Shown: positions 22,431-34,012, counted from the stretch's first letter. The stretch is 64,000 nt of DNA from Platanthera guangdongensis (GCA_039583875.1 CM077150.1:52827451-52891450), one strand, 5' to 3'. Numbers and translations: made by a program. The notes: generated from the sequence alone by a model not told the origin.

Positions 22431-24741
22431 TGTAACGCCCCGAAACTCAAAAGAGCGACGGGGGACATTTTGGGCCAGTTTTGGGTTCTGGCTGCAGGCA
22501 CACGGCCTGGGACACGGGCGTGAGGGCGTGTCAAGCTTGTGTCAACACTGAGCCGGGAAGTCGACACTTTGGTCTCGACATTATGTCGAGACTGGGCACA
22601 CGGCCTGCGACACGGGCGTGTCGCAGGGCGTGTCGACCCGTGTCGACACTTTGCCCGCGAAGTCGACACTCTGCGTTCGACGAAGTGTCGAGACATGGCA
22701 CACGGCCTGCGACACGGGCGTGTCGCAGGCCGTGTTAACCCGTGTCGACACTCGTCCCGGGAAGTCGACACTTTGGTCTTGACATTGTGTCGAGAAAGGC
22801 ACACGGCCTAGGACATGGGCGTGTCCAAGGCCGTGTCATTAGGTCGACGATCTTCGCTCGACAAAGTGTCGACTGTCGAGACCGTGTACACGGCCTGGAG
22901 CCCAGGCGTGTTGAGGAGACACGGGCAAGGACACGGGCGTGTCCTAGAACCCGTGCAGTGCTCGGGTTGTTTTCGGGGAAAAATGATGGGGGTACACGGC
23001 CGGCCACACGACCGTATCAGGTGGAACACGGGCGTGTCAGGTCGAACACGGGCGTGTTCGATACCCATGTGAGGTTCCAGGCGAGCCAATTTTGACGGCG
23101 AATGAGGCACACGGCCCTGGATACGGGCGTGTGCCAGGCCGTGTGCGGTCCAGATTGGGCATTTCAGTCCCGAATCAAAGCCGTTCATTTCTTTAATTGA
23201 TGATCCAACGGCTGGGGGTTGTTCCTGAAGGGATATACCCGGGATTGGACTTAGAAACCCTCACTTTTCTTAAGTTATCATCTTTCTAAAAGCTTAGAGA
23301 GAGAGGAGAGCCAAGGAAGGAAGAAGGAGCTAGATCCGGCCATTGGAGGAGCTTTGAAGCTCCAAATCGTGAGCCGACTCCGGATCCACGGAGGCAAAGC
23401 TAGTGCGGTGCTTTTCATCCGCTTACTTTTCCATGGCGCCAAAGAGGAACGCTAGGGTAATGATTCTCTTCTTGAGCATGAGTAGCTCTCCTTCTTTGCA
23501 TAGAAAGCCCACTCTCGCGAGTTTGAGGAGAGTTGGAGGCGTTCCTTTGGGTAGATATGTGAAGTCCCCGTTGTTTAGATTCCGTAAGCAAGAACGGACA
23601 TAGGCATGATGTGTGAAGCTTACCCGGACATGTTGGTCTGGATCGGTGATGTTGCATTGCATAAATGCCAGAGAAGACTCCGTGCTATTGATTGTTTTTC
23701 GGGTTTTCTACGCGGTAGATTGCAGCAGGGAGCCTTGGGGATTAACCCAAAGGTGCACCCGAAAAACTGGGCGGATGCGAGATCTTGCCAACTTGGTGGC
23801 CTGAGAGCCAACTTGAACATAACCGGGTTATGTGAATTGTGATGGAAATGGGACTCGGTGGAAGTTTGACCCGCGCAAATGGCTTAAATTATCGTTGCGA
23901 TGTGAGCACGGGTTAGATGGAACCGTACCCGTTCTATGTCGTTCGGTTAAAGAGACCTAAAGGCACGTGGCACTTGCCGTTGGCATAGATTAGGGTCTTC
24001 GGCGGTCGATGGCTTAAATTGTCGTTACCCAGGCCAAGAAGACAAATTGCTCATAGGTTTGGCCATCAAAGTGGTGGTGGTGAGTCCGTAATGTCTATGG
24101 CTTTATTTGACGTGACATCGACCGGTTCACCGAGAATGTGCCCTGAGAGCACGGGGCGTGTGGCCGTGCGAGCCAATGTCTGTTATGAAGTGAATATTGA
24201 TATATATATTGCTCGCTTATGCTAATGAAATGCAGGGAAGGAGCATCGCCGCCCTGAGTTGGGGGCGGGATCGTTATAATTTGGTCAGCATTGCTGACCG
24301 TTGCCTTGTTTTGCCACTGTGCGGTGGTTTGTTGCTTGCAGGTGCTGCTGGACCAAGCGGTCAATAGCGGGCTAAAGCCCAAGTGCGAAGCCGACCCTCG
24401 AAGGCCTAATTGGAAGTGTTTACTGTTTTATTCATGTATGACCGGCCTGCGTACCGTGGTTTGTAAATCATGTAATATCAAGTGAAACATTTTGTAAGGC
24501 CTTAAGGCTTGTGTTGGTATTTGTATAACATTCCTATTTTGGATTAGTGGACATTCATGCTCTAATGCTGGGTTCTTATTTGCAACTTTTATAAACTGCT
24601 TCCGCTAGAATGCTCTGTGTAGGACGTTGAGATTGGTTGGATGGTTTCCATGAGTAACCACCCGGTCTGTCTGTGGCATACGACGTCGGGCCCCGGCCGG
24701 TCCTACTGTTATATGCTATGCGACGGATAGGGGGTGTTACA
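22431..24741 (+). repeat. Solo Tekay LTR inside Tekay-B integrase
   Basis: It begins TGTAACGCCCCGAAAC and ends GGGGGTGTTACA, a full LTR in the opposite orientation to Tekay-B, with a 5-bp duplication GTTCC at 22426-22430 and 24742-24746. No internal region is present, so an inserted element was lost by recombination between its LTRs. Positions 22500-23150 hold a dense array of ACACGGGCGTGT-type dyads and GTCGACACT motifs. Open frames here are shadows. Confidence 0.95.
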
Positions 24742-24746
24742 GTTCC

Positions 24747-25173
24747 CCTTTTGCGATCTTGGCAATCCGTGCACAAAGTCCATAGTAATGTCGTCGAACT
24801 TCCACTCCGGAATAGGCAAGGATTTCAAGAATCCTCCCGGCTTTTGGCATTCCGCCTTCACCAAGGCGCAAGTTTGACACTTCGCCACGTAGAGCGCCAC
24901 ATCCTTTTTCAGTCCTGGCCACCAGAATAATTTCTTAACATCGCGGTACATCTTCGTGCTCCCCGGGTGAATTGAGTACTTGGTATGATGCGCCTCGTAC
25001 AACAATTCCACCCGCAAATTGCCCACGCTTGGGACGCACAGACGACCGACTTTTCAAAGTAATCCGTCCTCCACAACGAATTGGGAATTTGACCCATCCA
25101 GAGCCTCTATCATGAGTTGCTTCATGTGGACATCCATATCCAATGTCTGCCACATCCGATCAGCCAGGTCATA
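24747..25173 (-). pseudogene. Tekay-B integrase, N-terminal zinc-binding region and first catalytic D
   Basis: Minus strand: LYEAHHTKYSIHPGSTKMY, then LFWWPGLKKDVALYVAKC and QTCALVKAECQKPGG, an HHCC zinc-binding domain, and WKFDDITMDFVHGLPRSQKGN, which contains the first catalytic Asp. It stops at the solo LTR. Upstream, the linker reads through a TAA near 25172 and a frameshift near 25050. Confidence 0.88.
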
Positions 25174-26507
25174 TTAGACTTCAATCCAATTCAATACTGC
25201 TTCAGCACTTGATTGCTTATCAACGCAAAAGATCTCCAACGCCTCTAACTCCCAAACCAACCGCTCGTCATGGACCGATAGACAATTGGCTTGAGCTGGG
25301 GCCCAGCGACTCAACGCGTCCGCAACCGCATTACCTTTACCAGGCACGTAGTGGATCTTGAATGTATAGTCCCCCAGGAACTCCATCCATCTACGCTGAC
25401 GCATGTTTAGATCTTTCTGATCAATCAAATACTTCAGGCTCTTGTGATCAGTGTAAATATCAATCTTCACACCGTACAAATAATGTCTCCACAGCTTCAA
25501 GGCAAAAATCACGGTCGCTAACTCCAAGTCATGGACCGGATAGTTCCTCTCGTGCACCTTCAGCTGTCTCGAGCCATATGCTATAACGCTTCCATGTTGT
25601 AACAGCACACAACCCAAACCACTGTCTGAAGCATCGCTATAAATCTCATAAACTTCGGTCCCACTCGGCGAACTCAACACAGGCGCCGTGGTCAACCGAC
25701 ATTTCAACTCCTCAAAAGCTCGCGCGCACTCCGGCGTCCAAATGAAATTCTGCTCCTTCCTCGTCAAAGTAGTGAGAGGTAACGCTATCCGCGAGAAGTT
25801 CTCTACGAAGAGCCTATAATAGCCGACAAGCCCCAGAAAGCTCCGGACTTCTGCTACCGTAGAAAGCTCAGGCCACTCCCGTATCGCAACAATCTTCGCC
25901 GGATCCACTGCAATACCTTCCCCACTCACTATATGACCGAGGAACTCCACTGAGGACAACCAAAACTCGCACTTCGAGAACTTGGCGTACAATTGATTCC
26001 TCCTTTGCATCTCCAAAACCAAATGAAGATGCCTGAAGTGATCTTCCTCACTCTGCGAGTACACCAAAATATTATCGATGAAGACGATCACAAAATGGTC
26101 CAAGTACTCCCTGAAGGTCCTGTTCATCAAATCCATGAATACTGACGGCGCATTCGTCAGCCCGAACAGCATGACCGTAAACTCGTAATGCCCGCATCTT
26201 GTACTGAACGCTGTCTTAGGGATATCACTCTACCTTATCCTTAGCTGATAGTAACCAGACTTGAGATCCAACTTAGAGTACACCGTCGACCCGACCAACT
26301 GATCAAAAATATCATTGATCCTTGGGATTGGGTACTTGTTCTTTTCCGTTAGCTTGTTTAACTCCTGATAATCAATACAGAGTCTCAAGCTCCCGTCCTT
26401 CTTCTTTACGAAAAGGACCGGTGCGCTCCAAGGCGACGAACTTGGACGCGCAAACCCTTGCTCCAACAACTCTTGAAGTTGCACTTTCAGCTCCGCCATT
26501 TCCTTAG
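25174..26507 (-). pseudogene. Tekay-B RT (palm onward) and RNase H
   Basis: From 26507: [36 protein letters not shown] and [18 protein letters not shown], then one stop (TAG, 26230-26232), then the same frame continues SDIPKTAF to [16 protein letters not shown]. The catalytic box reads FIDNILVYS (26071-26073 encodes N) where Tekay-A has FIDDILVYS, so one of the two adjacent catalytic aspartates is lost. RNase H follows ([39 protein letters not shown]). The frame ends with a TGA at 25174. The first part of RT is separated by SIRE-1 and continues at 35646. Confidence 0.92.
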
Positions 26508-26512
26508 GCGCT

Positions 26513-28142
26513 TGTTGGGTATTGTATCCACAATGTACCTGATTTGAAGAAGCCCCTGGACAAGCTAAGGTCAATAGACTATGTATTTGATAAAGTTTTT
26601 CAAAGTGTACTTGCAGTCTCTCCACGCTAAGTGCACACCAATGTCAGGGTGCAGTAGGTCAATATACACGGGTCTGCACGACGTAATCCCTCGTTGAGCA
26701 GATCAGTGTGTTGGCCTATGTGTACTCTCTCTATTGGAGTGCACTTACTTTCAAGTACAGGGCCGCTCATATGCAAGAGAAGACAAGGAGCATGGAGGAT
26801 CAAGGAGCAGCTCCTAGGTGGAAGACGAAAAATCGTCCAAGGCAAATTCGACGAGAATCACCAAGTGATTCTCGCCGAATCGGCGAGAATCACTAAGTGA
26901 TTCTCGCCGAATCGTCGAGAATCGTCAGTGATTCTCGCCGACTCCTTCTGGCCATCTCAAAATGGTGCCAAGTGAGATTCGGCGAGAATCACTTGTAATT
27001 CCCGCCGAACCAGTGGTCAAGCAGCCCATGAATACAAAGTCCAATTCGTTGAGAATCTACAAGTAATTCGACGAGAATCACAAACGATTCTCGATGAATC
27101 GTCGAGAATCACTTGGTGATTCTCGCCGATTCGTCGAGAATCGTCTGCGATTCTCGCCGATTTTTACTTGACGTTTTCTCAGAATGCTGCTGAACCGGAT
27201 TCTGCCGCTGTCTAATATCTGGACCGGGATTTGTGGATTATTCCTGTGGGTCCCACAAACGGTCTTATTGGGGGTAGCTACAGTATATATACTCGGGTAT
27301 TTTGAACAGTAAAGACACGGAGAAAAGAGGCCGAGCACGGAAACCCTAAGATCGCGAAATCCTTCCGCCGCCTCCGTCGCCGCTCGCGCAAGTCCGTCGC
27401 CGCCACCGATAGATCTTCTTCCCGATCTCCGGCGACAGTAGCTTAGCAAGGCTTGAGTCTCACGCGTCTATCCAGAGATCCTTTGTCTCTCGATTTGTCG
27501 ATCGGAAACACTTCCCATCCGAATCGATCGAGACGACCGATCCTCGTGTGACCGTTGGTAGACCGAGCTTGCTTCGCAACGAAGTTTGGATCTCCAGGTT
27601 CAGCAGCTGCTCTTCATCGTAGCCGCCGATCCCGAAGCTAGCCGCCGCTCGTGTGCCGCCGCCGGTTCCGGGGAAATCCTCTCCAAGAGAGACCAAGGTC
27701 GTAGACTCTTCATCGACTTCAAGAACACGTCGTCGAACAAAGAGGAACACCGGAGTCTCCAAGAGAAGTTTGTATCACGTGTACATTCTACATTTTCATT
27801 TCGTTGTAAAGGAACTTTTGTTCCGAGTTGTAAGGGTTGGGTGCAACCCGCTTTGTGGGAGTGTTGACTCTCACGTGTGGAAGGGCTCCTTCCGTTAGTG
27901 AAGGGATTGGATTTCAATCCTGTTGGTGAAGTGACCGAGTCGTCCCTTGTTGGGGAGATAGGTCGAAGGGGGAAAGTGGATGTACCCAAGTCGGGGAACC
28001 ACTATAAATTTGCTGTGTTTTCTGTGTGCTGTGTTTGTTGTTTTTATTGTGCAGGTACATCTGTAAATTCCGCAAAAGAACCACACGTCACCTATTCCCC
28101 CCCCCCCATAGGTGCACATAGCCGACACTAGGTGGACTTTCA
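26513..28142 (+). repeat. SIRE-1 5' LTR (1630 bp)
   Basis: It is aligned base by base with 34013-35640 at an offset of 7500. The differences are at 27095 (T/C), 27627 (C/T) and 27921 (T/C), and a C-run near 28096 that is two bases longer here. TATATATA is at 27284-27291. The conserved motif CACCTATTCCCC...CCATAGGTG sits 40 bp before the end. Frames inside the LTR (such as 27600-27989) are duplicated with it and show no known domain. Confidence 0.96.
26845..27165 (+). repeat. Palindromic repeat block in SIRE-1 LTR U3
   Basis: About a dozen copies of GATTCTCGCCGA and its reverse complement TCGGCGAGAATC alternate just upstream of the TATA box, forming nested palindromes. The same block is at 34345-34665 in the 3' LTR. 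Repeated palindromes in Sirevirus LTRs are known; the sequence here is specific to this element within the window. Confidence 0.9.
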
Positions 28143-28144
28143 AG

Positions 28145-28160
28145 TGGTATCAAAGCGAGG
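28145..28160 (+). other. SIRE-1 primer binding site (initiator Met tRNA)
   Basis: TGGTATCAAAGCGAGG lies two bases after the LTR and matches the initiator-Met site apart from one or two bases. Confidence 0.85.
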
Positions 28161-28232
28161 TTCCTCAACAAAAAGGCTAACACCTTGAGGTGAATCCTGC
28201 CACTAGTGTCAACAAGGAGACATACAGCTACC

Positions 28233-30143
28233 ATGGACGGGCTCAAGTACTCCGGCAAGATCCCAGTGTGCAACAGACTCAACTTTCCTATCTGGAAGGA
28301 AATGATCAGGTTCTATATGGAAGCAGTGGACCCTCGACTGTTCATGATCGTGCTGGAGGGACCTTATGTACCCACTAAGGCCTCCACCATTGATCCCACC
28401 AAGAAAGTGCCGAAGACACTCTCTGAAATGGACAAGGATGAGATGGTCCTAGTGGGCCTTGACATGAAGGCTAGAAACATCCTGGTCAGTGCAGTTGATG
28501 ACTCGATGATGCAAAACTTCAGCAACTGCAGGACAGCTCAGGAGATATGGCAGTGTCTGATCATTCTAATGGAGGGCACAGATGAAGTAAGGGATGATCG
28601 GAGATCCCTCCTGAACCAGAAGTACGAGGCCTTCCGGCAAGGGCCTAAGGAAGAGATCGGAGTCACATACGAGAACTTCCTGAAGATTGTCAACGCCCTC
28701 AAGGGCTATGGAAGGGTGTTCACCAATGGTGAACTCAATGACAAATTCCTTAGGTCCCTTACTAAGGAATGGGACACAAAGATCTGCGCCATCAGAGAAT
28801 TTGGCAGACTAGCAGAAACTGATCCACAAATCCTGTTCGGGAAGCTGATGTCCTATGAACTTCAGCTGAACACCAGGAAGGCAGAGGAAGAAGCAGAGAA
28901 GGCTGCTGCAAAAGAAAAGACTGTGGCCCTAAATGCCAGTCACTCCAAAAAGGGGAAGGGTGCGGTGTCCTACCGTGCCAGAAATAAGGAAGAAGAGGAG
29001 GACTCCGATCCATGCTCCTCCAGCTCAGAACTGTCGGAAGAGGATTTCTCCCTCATCACTCGAGAGTTCAAGAAATTCCTCAAGATGAGGAATCAAAGAA
29101 AGAGAGACGGCTCCTCTTCCAGACATCAGAATAAAAACTACTCTTCTGACAGGTATGCATCTAAACCTAACAAACATCGTTCTTCTGATATTATTTGCTT
29201 TGGATGCAATAAGCCAGGTCACGTTGTGGCCGACTGCCATCAAAGCAAAAGAGATAAAGGGAAAGGTGAGGAGCTCAAATCCTCCAGAGATAAGAAGAAG
29301 GAGCGGAGCTATATCGCCAGAAGGCCAAAGACACTAAGTGAGTCTGATTCCTCAGACTCCAGTGATGATGAAGAAGCCTACTTCGGGCTGGTGGGTCGAT
29401 CAGACTCAGAAGGAGAATGCCCCCCATTCACTGGGAAGGTAAAAGCTCACACCCCTCTTTCCGACTCCGACTCTGATCCTGAGTCTCAGGATGATGAACC
29501 TGAGGATGGCCCTTCGGCCCGTGAAGCTGAGCTCCTCGAAAAGTATGAGCTTCTGCTCAACACTTTCGACGAGTGTCGCAAGAGACTGAAGGCTGAGAAG
29601 AAGGAAGTAAAATTCCTTAAGGGTGAGTGTGTATCCCTAAGGGATGAGGTCACTAGCTTGATCTCTCTCAGACAGGAGCACATTGACCTAACTTCAAAGC
29701 ACTCAGAGTCTTTGAAGCTCCTTGATCTCAAGCAGGAGGAAGTCAACAAATTGGAAGAACTACTTGCGGCAGAAAGGAAGATCGTACAGAGCTTCTCTAT
29801 GCCTAAAACAGTGCTTCCAGTCGTTGACACCTTCTCTGCTCAGGCCAAAGGAGCTGGCTTGGGGCATGTTGGGGCATCTGGTTCTTCATCTCGGAGAAAC
29901 AAGAACCAGAGGAAGAATAAGGCCGCCAAGAAGGCCTCTGCTGATGAAAAGTGGAAGGCTCCTCTTAGTCCTGTTGCGTTCAGAAAGCCTGGCTTTCCTT
30001 GCAACCAACATGACTTTGAGTCAACATTTGGGCATCATTTCCGGCCCTCGGTTGCAAAGCCTAAGAGCCGGTATGAAGGTTGGAACTTCCCCGGAACTTT
30101 GGTGAGAGTGCCTTCAAGGCACCTTATGAGGAGATCCACATAG
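28233..30143 (+). CDS. SIRE-1 gag, C-terminus shifted out of frame
   Basis: I place the start at ATG 28233 (ACCATGG context); the frame is open further up only with a GTG. It encodes about 636 residues. The N-terminal gag domain (FPIWKEMIRFYMEAVDP, LLNQKYEAFRQGP, ELNDKFLRSLTKEWDTKI) is followed by an acidic and Ser-rich region, a CCHC zinc knuckle (CFGCNKPGHVVADC, about residue 320), a coiled-coil-like stretch (about residues 430-530) and a Lys-rich tail. At about 30065-30105 the frame shifts by one base: the conserved continuation with the second zinc knuckle is in another frame at 30080-30514. SIRE-2 keeps both parts in one frame, so this is a lesion. Gag packages element RNA in the cytoplasm. 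Confidence 0.9.
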   Translation: MDGLKYSGKIPVCNRLNFPIWKEMIRFYMEAVDPRLFMIVLEGPYVPTKASTIDPTKKVPKTLSEMDKDEMVLVGLDMKARNILVSAVDDSMMQNFSNCRTAQEIWQCLIILMEGTDEVRDDRRSLLNQKYEAFRQGPKEEIGVTYENFLKIVNALKGYGRVFTNGELNDKFLRSLTKEWDTKICAIREFGRLAETDPQILFGKLMSYELQLNTRKAEEEAEKAAAKEKTVALNASHSKKGKGAVSYRARNKEEEEDSDPCSSSSELSEEDFSLITREFKKFLKMRNQRKRDGSSSRHQNKNYSSDRYASKPNKHRSSDIICFGCNKPGHVVADCHQSKRDKGKGEELKSSRDKKKERSYIARRPKTLSESDSSDSSDDEEAYFGLVGRSDSEGECPPFTGKVKAHTPLSDSDSDPESQDDEPEDGPSAREAELLEKYELLLNTFDECRKRLKAEKKEVKFLKGECVSLRDEVTSLISLRQEHIDLTSKHSESLKLLDLKQEEVNKLEELLAAERKIVQSFSMPKTVLPVVDTFSAQAKGAGLGHVGASGSSSRRNKNQRKNKAAKKASADEKWKAPLSPVAFRKPGFPCNQHDFESTFGHHFRPSVAKPKSRYEGWNFPGTLVRVPSRHLMRRST

Positions 30144-30514
30144 GAAGTTATGGTCCATTCTCTAGCGGCCATAATGGAAAGCAGGCGCCAAAAGTCAAGC
30201 CTGTTATTCAGAAGGTGACAAAGTCATGTGACTGCCGTCACCATGAGGCCTCCACCTCCAGATCCAAGGCCCCAGCAGTACCCGTTGTTCCCAGGGTAAG
30301 GCAGGAGCCTAGGAAGAGATACAACAGGTTCGACTGTTGGTGCTGTGGCAAAGTCGGTCACTTTGCCGTGGATTGTTGGTTTAATCCAAGGAACTACGAG
30401 ACTCCCCATGTTAACAATGCGAGACCGACCACTCGTAGGGTTAACCGACTGAGGGGGAGTGTGCTAACCAGGAATCTAGGACCCAAGTTCGATTGGGTTC
30501 CTAAGGGAAATTAA
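30080..30514 (+). pseudogene. SIRE-1 gag C-terminal part with second zinc knuckle
   Basis: This continues gag after the frameshift: RYNRFDCWCCGKVGHFAVDC is a second CCHC knuckle (CX2CX4HX4C), and the frame ends VPKGN-stop (TAA, 30512-30514). The end matches SIRE-2 gag (RYNRFECWYCGKICHFAIHC, then a stop). Eleven bases after the stop is a splice-acceptor-like TTTTGTTTTGCAG, then the start of pol. A polypurine-like GACTGAGGGGGAG lies at 30448-30459. Confidence 0.85.
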
Positions 30515-30521
30515 TTTTGTT

Positions 30522-33500
30522 TTGCAGGAATGTCCAAAGGCCACCAAAACGCCAATCTGGTATTTGGACAGTGGATGCTCCCGGCATATGACCGGGACAA
30601 GAAGCCTGCTGCGTGATTACACTCCAGTCGAGAATGGACCCAAAGTCATCTTTGGAGGGTCAGATCGAGGAGTCACCAGAGGTTATGGTATGATTTCCAA
30701 CGGTATAATCTCTATCACCGACGTGGCTTATGTTGAAGGGTTAAACCATAACCTGATCAGTGTAAGTCAGTTATGTGATAAAGGTTATGACGTTAAGTTC
30801 TGCAAGGATAAATGTCTGATAATTTCACGTACCTCCTCTGAGACGGTATTATCAGGCATTAGGAGCAGAAATATCTTCTGCTTAGATTTTCTTAGTATAG
30901 ATTCATCTACCCCCGTATGCCTTGTGGCAACAGGCAGTGCTTCTCTTTGTGAACAATGGCACAAGAGATTGGCACATATTAATTATAAGACAATTAGTAT
31001 GCTATTTTCTAAGAATTTAGTAAGAGATGCTCTCAGTATCAAGTGCATCAAGGATAGCCCCTGTCATGCATGCCAGATGGGCAAACAGACACGGGCTACC
31101 TTTAAGAGCATTGCAGACAAAGACTCTTCCCGATGTCTTTACCTGCTACATATGGACTTGTTTGGCCCAATGCAAGTTCATAGCTTGGGAGGCAAGTCAT
31201 ATACGCTTGTGATAGTTGATGATCACTCACGGTTTACATGGGTGTTCTTTTTGAAACGAAAGTCAGATACTTTTGACATCTTCACTAATTTTGTCAAGCA
31301 AGTTCAGAACGAATTTAACTGCTCCGTGGTCAAAATCCGAAGTGACCATGGAACAGAATTCGAATCTGGTGCTATGACAGAATTTTGTGAAGAACAAGGT
31401 ATCTTTCATGAGTTTTCCTCCCCGCGCACTCCTCAGCAAAATGGAGTTGCGGAGAGGAGAAATAGAACTCTCATTGAAGCCTGCACGACTATGTTGAAAG
31501 ATGCTTCTCTCCCGGAATACTTCTGGGCAGAGGGTGTCAATACGGCATGTCATGTACAAAACCGAGCTTTGATCAACAAACATCATCGTAAGACGCCCTA
31601 CGAGCTACTGAAAGGCAGGAAACCAACCATGTCCTACTTGAGGATCTTTGGTTGCAGATGCTATGTACTAAATAATGGGAAGTATCCGCGTACTAAATTC
31701 GGTGAAAAATGCTTCGAAGGCATATTCATGGGATATAGTTCCCATAGTCGGGCATATAGGGTCTTCAATAAGAAAACCCTAGTGGTAGAAGAATCAATAA
31801 ATGTTGTATTTGATGAAGGAAGTTTGCTTCACAGCAACTCTTCCAGTGGTATTCTTGAAGATGCAGGTGCCAGACTTGACCAGCTGAATCTGGATGAGAC
31901 CCCTAAAGATGACGCACCCAAGTACGTCAAAGTTTCCACCTCCACGTCATCTGAAAATGTTGAAGATCAAGATGGAACAAATCTTTTAGAAGAACGAGAA
32001 GCACAAGAAGTAGCTGAAGCTCCAGACGCCAGACTTCTAGAGCTCCGTCACGTGAGGGATCATCCTAGAGAACAGATCATCGGAGATCCTTGTGTAGGCG
32101 TCAGAACTCGAAGAGGTACAACTAACGAAGTATTGCATCTCAGCTTCCTGTCTCAGGTTGAGCCAAAGAAGTTCGATGAGGCGAACAAGGATGCGGCATG
32201 GATTCTGGCCATGCAAGAGGAACTACATCAATTCGAACGTTGCAAGGTTTGGACGCTGGTTCCCAGACCATACAAGCAGAATGTCATTGGCACGAAGTGG
32301 ATTTTCAGAAACAAGCTGGATGAACATGGTGTCATCATAAAGAACAAGGCCAGGCTGGTGGCTCAAGGTTACAGACAGGAGGAAGGGATTGACTTCGACC
32401 AAACCTTCGCACCAGTCGCAAGGCTCGAGGCAATCCGGTTGTTCCTGGCATATGCTTCACACAAAGGATTCACTGTCTACCAAATGGATGTGAAATCGGC
32501 ATTCCTGAACGGAGACCTGAAAGAGGAAGTATACGTCGCTCAACCCCCAGGTTTTGTCGACCCTACTTATCCCAATCACGTTTATTTTCTTAATAAGGCC
32601 TTATATGGGTTGAAACAAGCTCCACGAGCTTGGTATGAGACTTTATCTAGTTTTCTTCTTGAGAACAAGTTCTCCAGAGGTAAAATAGATAAAACATTGT
32701 TTCTCCGGGAAGTCAAAGGCAAGATTTTGCTGGTGCAAATCTATGTCGATGACATAATATTCGGCTCAACGGACAACAATCTTTGCAAAAAGTTTTCCAA
32801 ACTTATGCAAGGAAAGTTTGAAATGAGCAGTATGGGAGAGCTCAAGTATTTCTTAGGCCTTCAAGTGAAACAGTCTGAGGATGGAATCTTCATCTCTCAG
32901 ACGAAGTTCACAAATGAACTCCTTAAGAAATTCGGTATGGAGAGTGCAACCTCTATGAGGACTCCAATGGGATCCACCATGTCTCTGGATAAGGATGAGA
33001 AAGGTAAACCTTTCGATGAAACCAAATACAGAAGCATCATTGGATCCCTGCTCTACCTTACTGCCAGTAGACCGGATATTATGTTCTCCACATGTGTATG
33101 TGCCCGATATCAGGTGAACACTAAGGAATCTCACTATGTCGCTGCAAAGTGAATTCTAAGATACCTTAAAGGTACTCCTAATCTTGGCTTGTGGTACCCG
33201 AGGAACAATGATGTCGAGCTAATAGGCTTTTCAGATGCTGATTTTGCAGGGAGCAGGGATGACAGGAAAAGCACCTCCGGGACGTGTCAATTCCTCGGCA
33301 GGAGGCTTATCTCATGGAACAGCAAGAAACAAAATTGTGTTGCAACCTCCACAGCAGAGTCAGAGTATATCTCGGCAGGAAGCTGTTGCGCACAACTTCT
33401 TTGGATCAGAAATCAGTTGGCCGACTACAACCTTCAGTTCAAGGAAGTTCCAATGTACTGCGACTCCTCCAGTGCAATTGCCATTGCCAACAATCCGGTG

Positions 33501-33689
33501 TCGCACAGCCGAACGAAGCATATTGAAGTACGCTACCACTTCATTCGGGAGCACGTGGAGAACAAGGATATCTCTCTCTGTTATGTCCCCACGGACAAGC
33601 AGATTGCTGATATATTCACAAAGCCCCTAGACGAGGCCAAGTTCAATCTTTTCAAGACTGAATTGGGAATGCTCAACTATGAGGAGTGA
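30522..33689 (+). CDS. SIRE-1 pol: protease, integrase, RT, RNase H, one in-frame TGA
   Basis: The frame runs from about 30522 (no ATG; TTG then CAG) to the TGA at 33150-33152, then in the same frame to 33689. Protease: [13 protein letters not shown], about residues 13-25. Integrase: HHCC zinc region about 145-190 ([15 protein letters not shown]), then catalytic D in HMDLFGPM (about 208), D in IRSDHGTEF (about 273) and E in [16 protein letters not shown]: about 560-800, with [13 protein letters not shown] and catalytic YVDDIIFGS (about 740). RNase [40 protein letters not shown] end. The TGA replaces the Arg of AAK-R-ILRYLKG, a CGA-to-TGA change at a CpG. Without it, pol would be about 1055 residues and look complete. 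The frame differs from the gag C-terminus, so expression needs shifting or splicing. Confidence 0.93.
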
Positions 33690-34012
33690 AGACTACAGAG
33701 GCTCCCAACTCGTGCATAATCTGAGGGGGAGCCGGGAACTCCAGCGTGAGTACAGATGCAAGAACTGAGGGGGAGCTAAGGGCCAAAGGTTCCTGACCCC
33801 GATTTGCCGAAGCTGAAAAGGGGGAGATAACCCTCTCGGGGTCCTCTCGGGGTCAAGGCTAAGGTGACTCCAGCTTGCTCCCAAGCACTCGGTATTGGTA
33901 AGGAATGTCTTCACTTAATGATGTTAAGTTTATGGTCTTCAATTGCTTTCCTTTTCATTTGCTCTATTCACCTTAGCTTGTAGGGTTTAGGCTTCTTCAA
34001 ATAGGGGGAGAT
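33690..34012 (+). other. SIRE-1 3' untranslated region with four polypurine tracts
   Basis: This is non-coding. It holds four GGGGGAG-containing tracts: 33721-33732, 33765-33776, 33815-33828 and 33999-34012. The last directly abuts the 3' LTR and is the expected plus-strand primer. Sireviruses are known for several such tracts. Confidence 0.8.

Noticed and set aside
27460..27989. Frames of 100-129 codons in the SIRE-1 LTR, duplicated at 34960-35489
   Set aside because: They lie inside LTR R/U5, overlap on opposite strands and show no known domain.
28206..28232. Upstream GTG start for SIRE-1 gag
   Set aside because: A eukaryotic start is expected; ATG at 28233 has an ACCATGG context and is followed by the conserved gag domain. 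The same reasoning applies to TTG at 60962 and 51170.
32853..33689. Envelope-like gene in SIRE-1, as in some Sireviruses
   Set aside because: Nothing open and env-like follows pol; 33690-34012 is non-coding with polypurine tracts, and antisense frames here are shadows.
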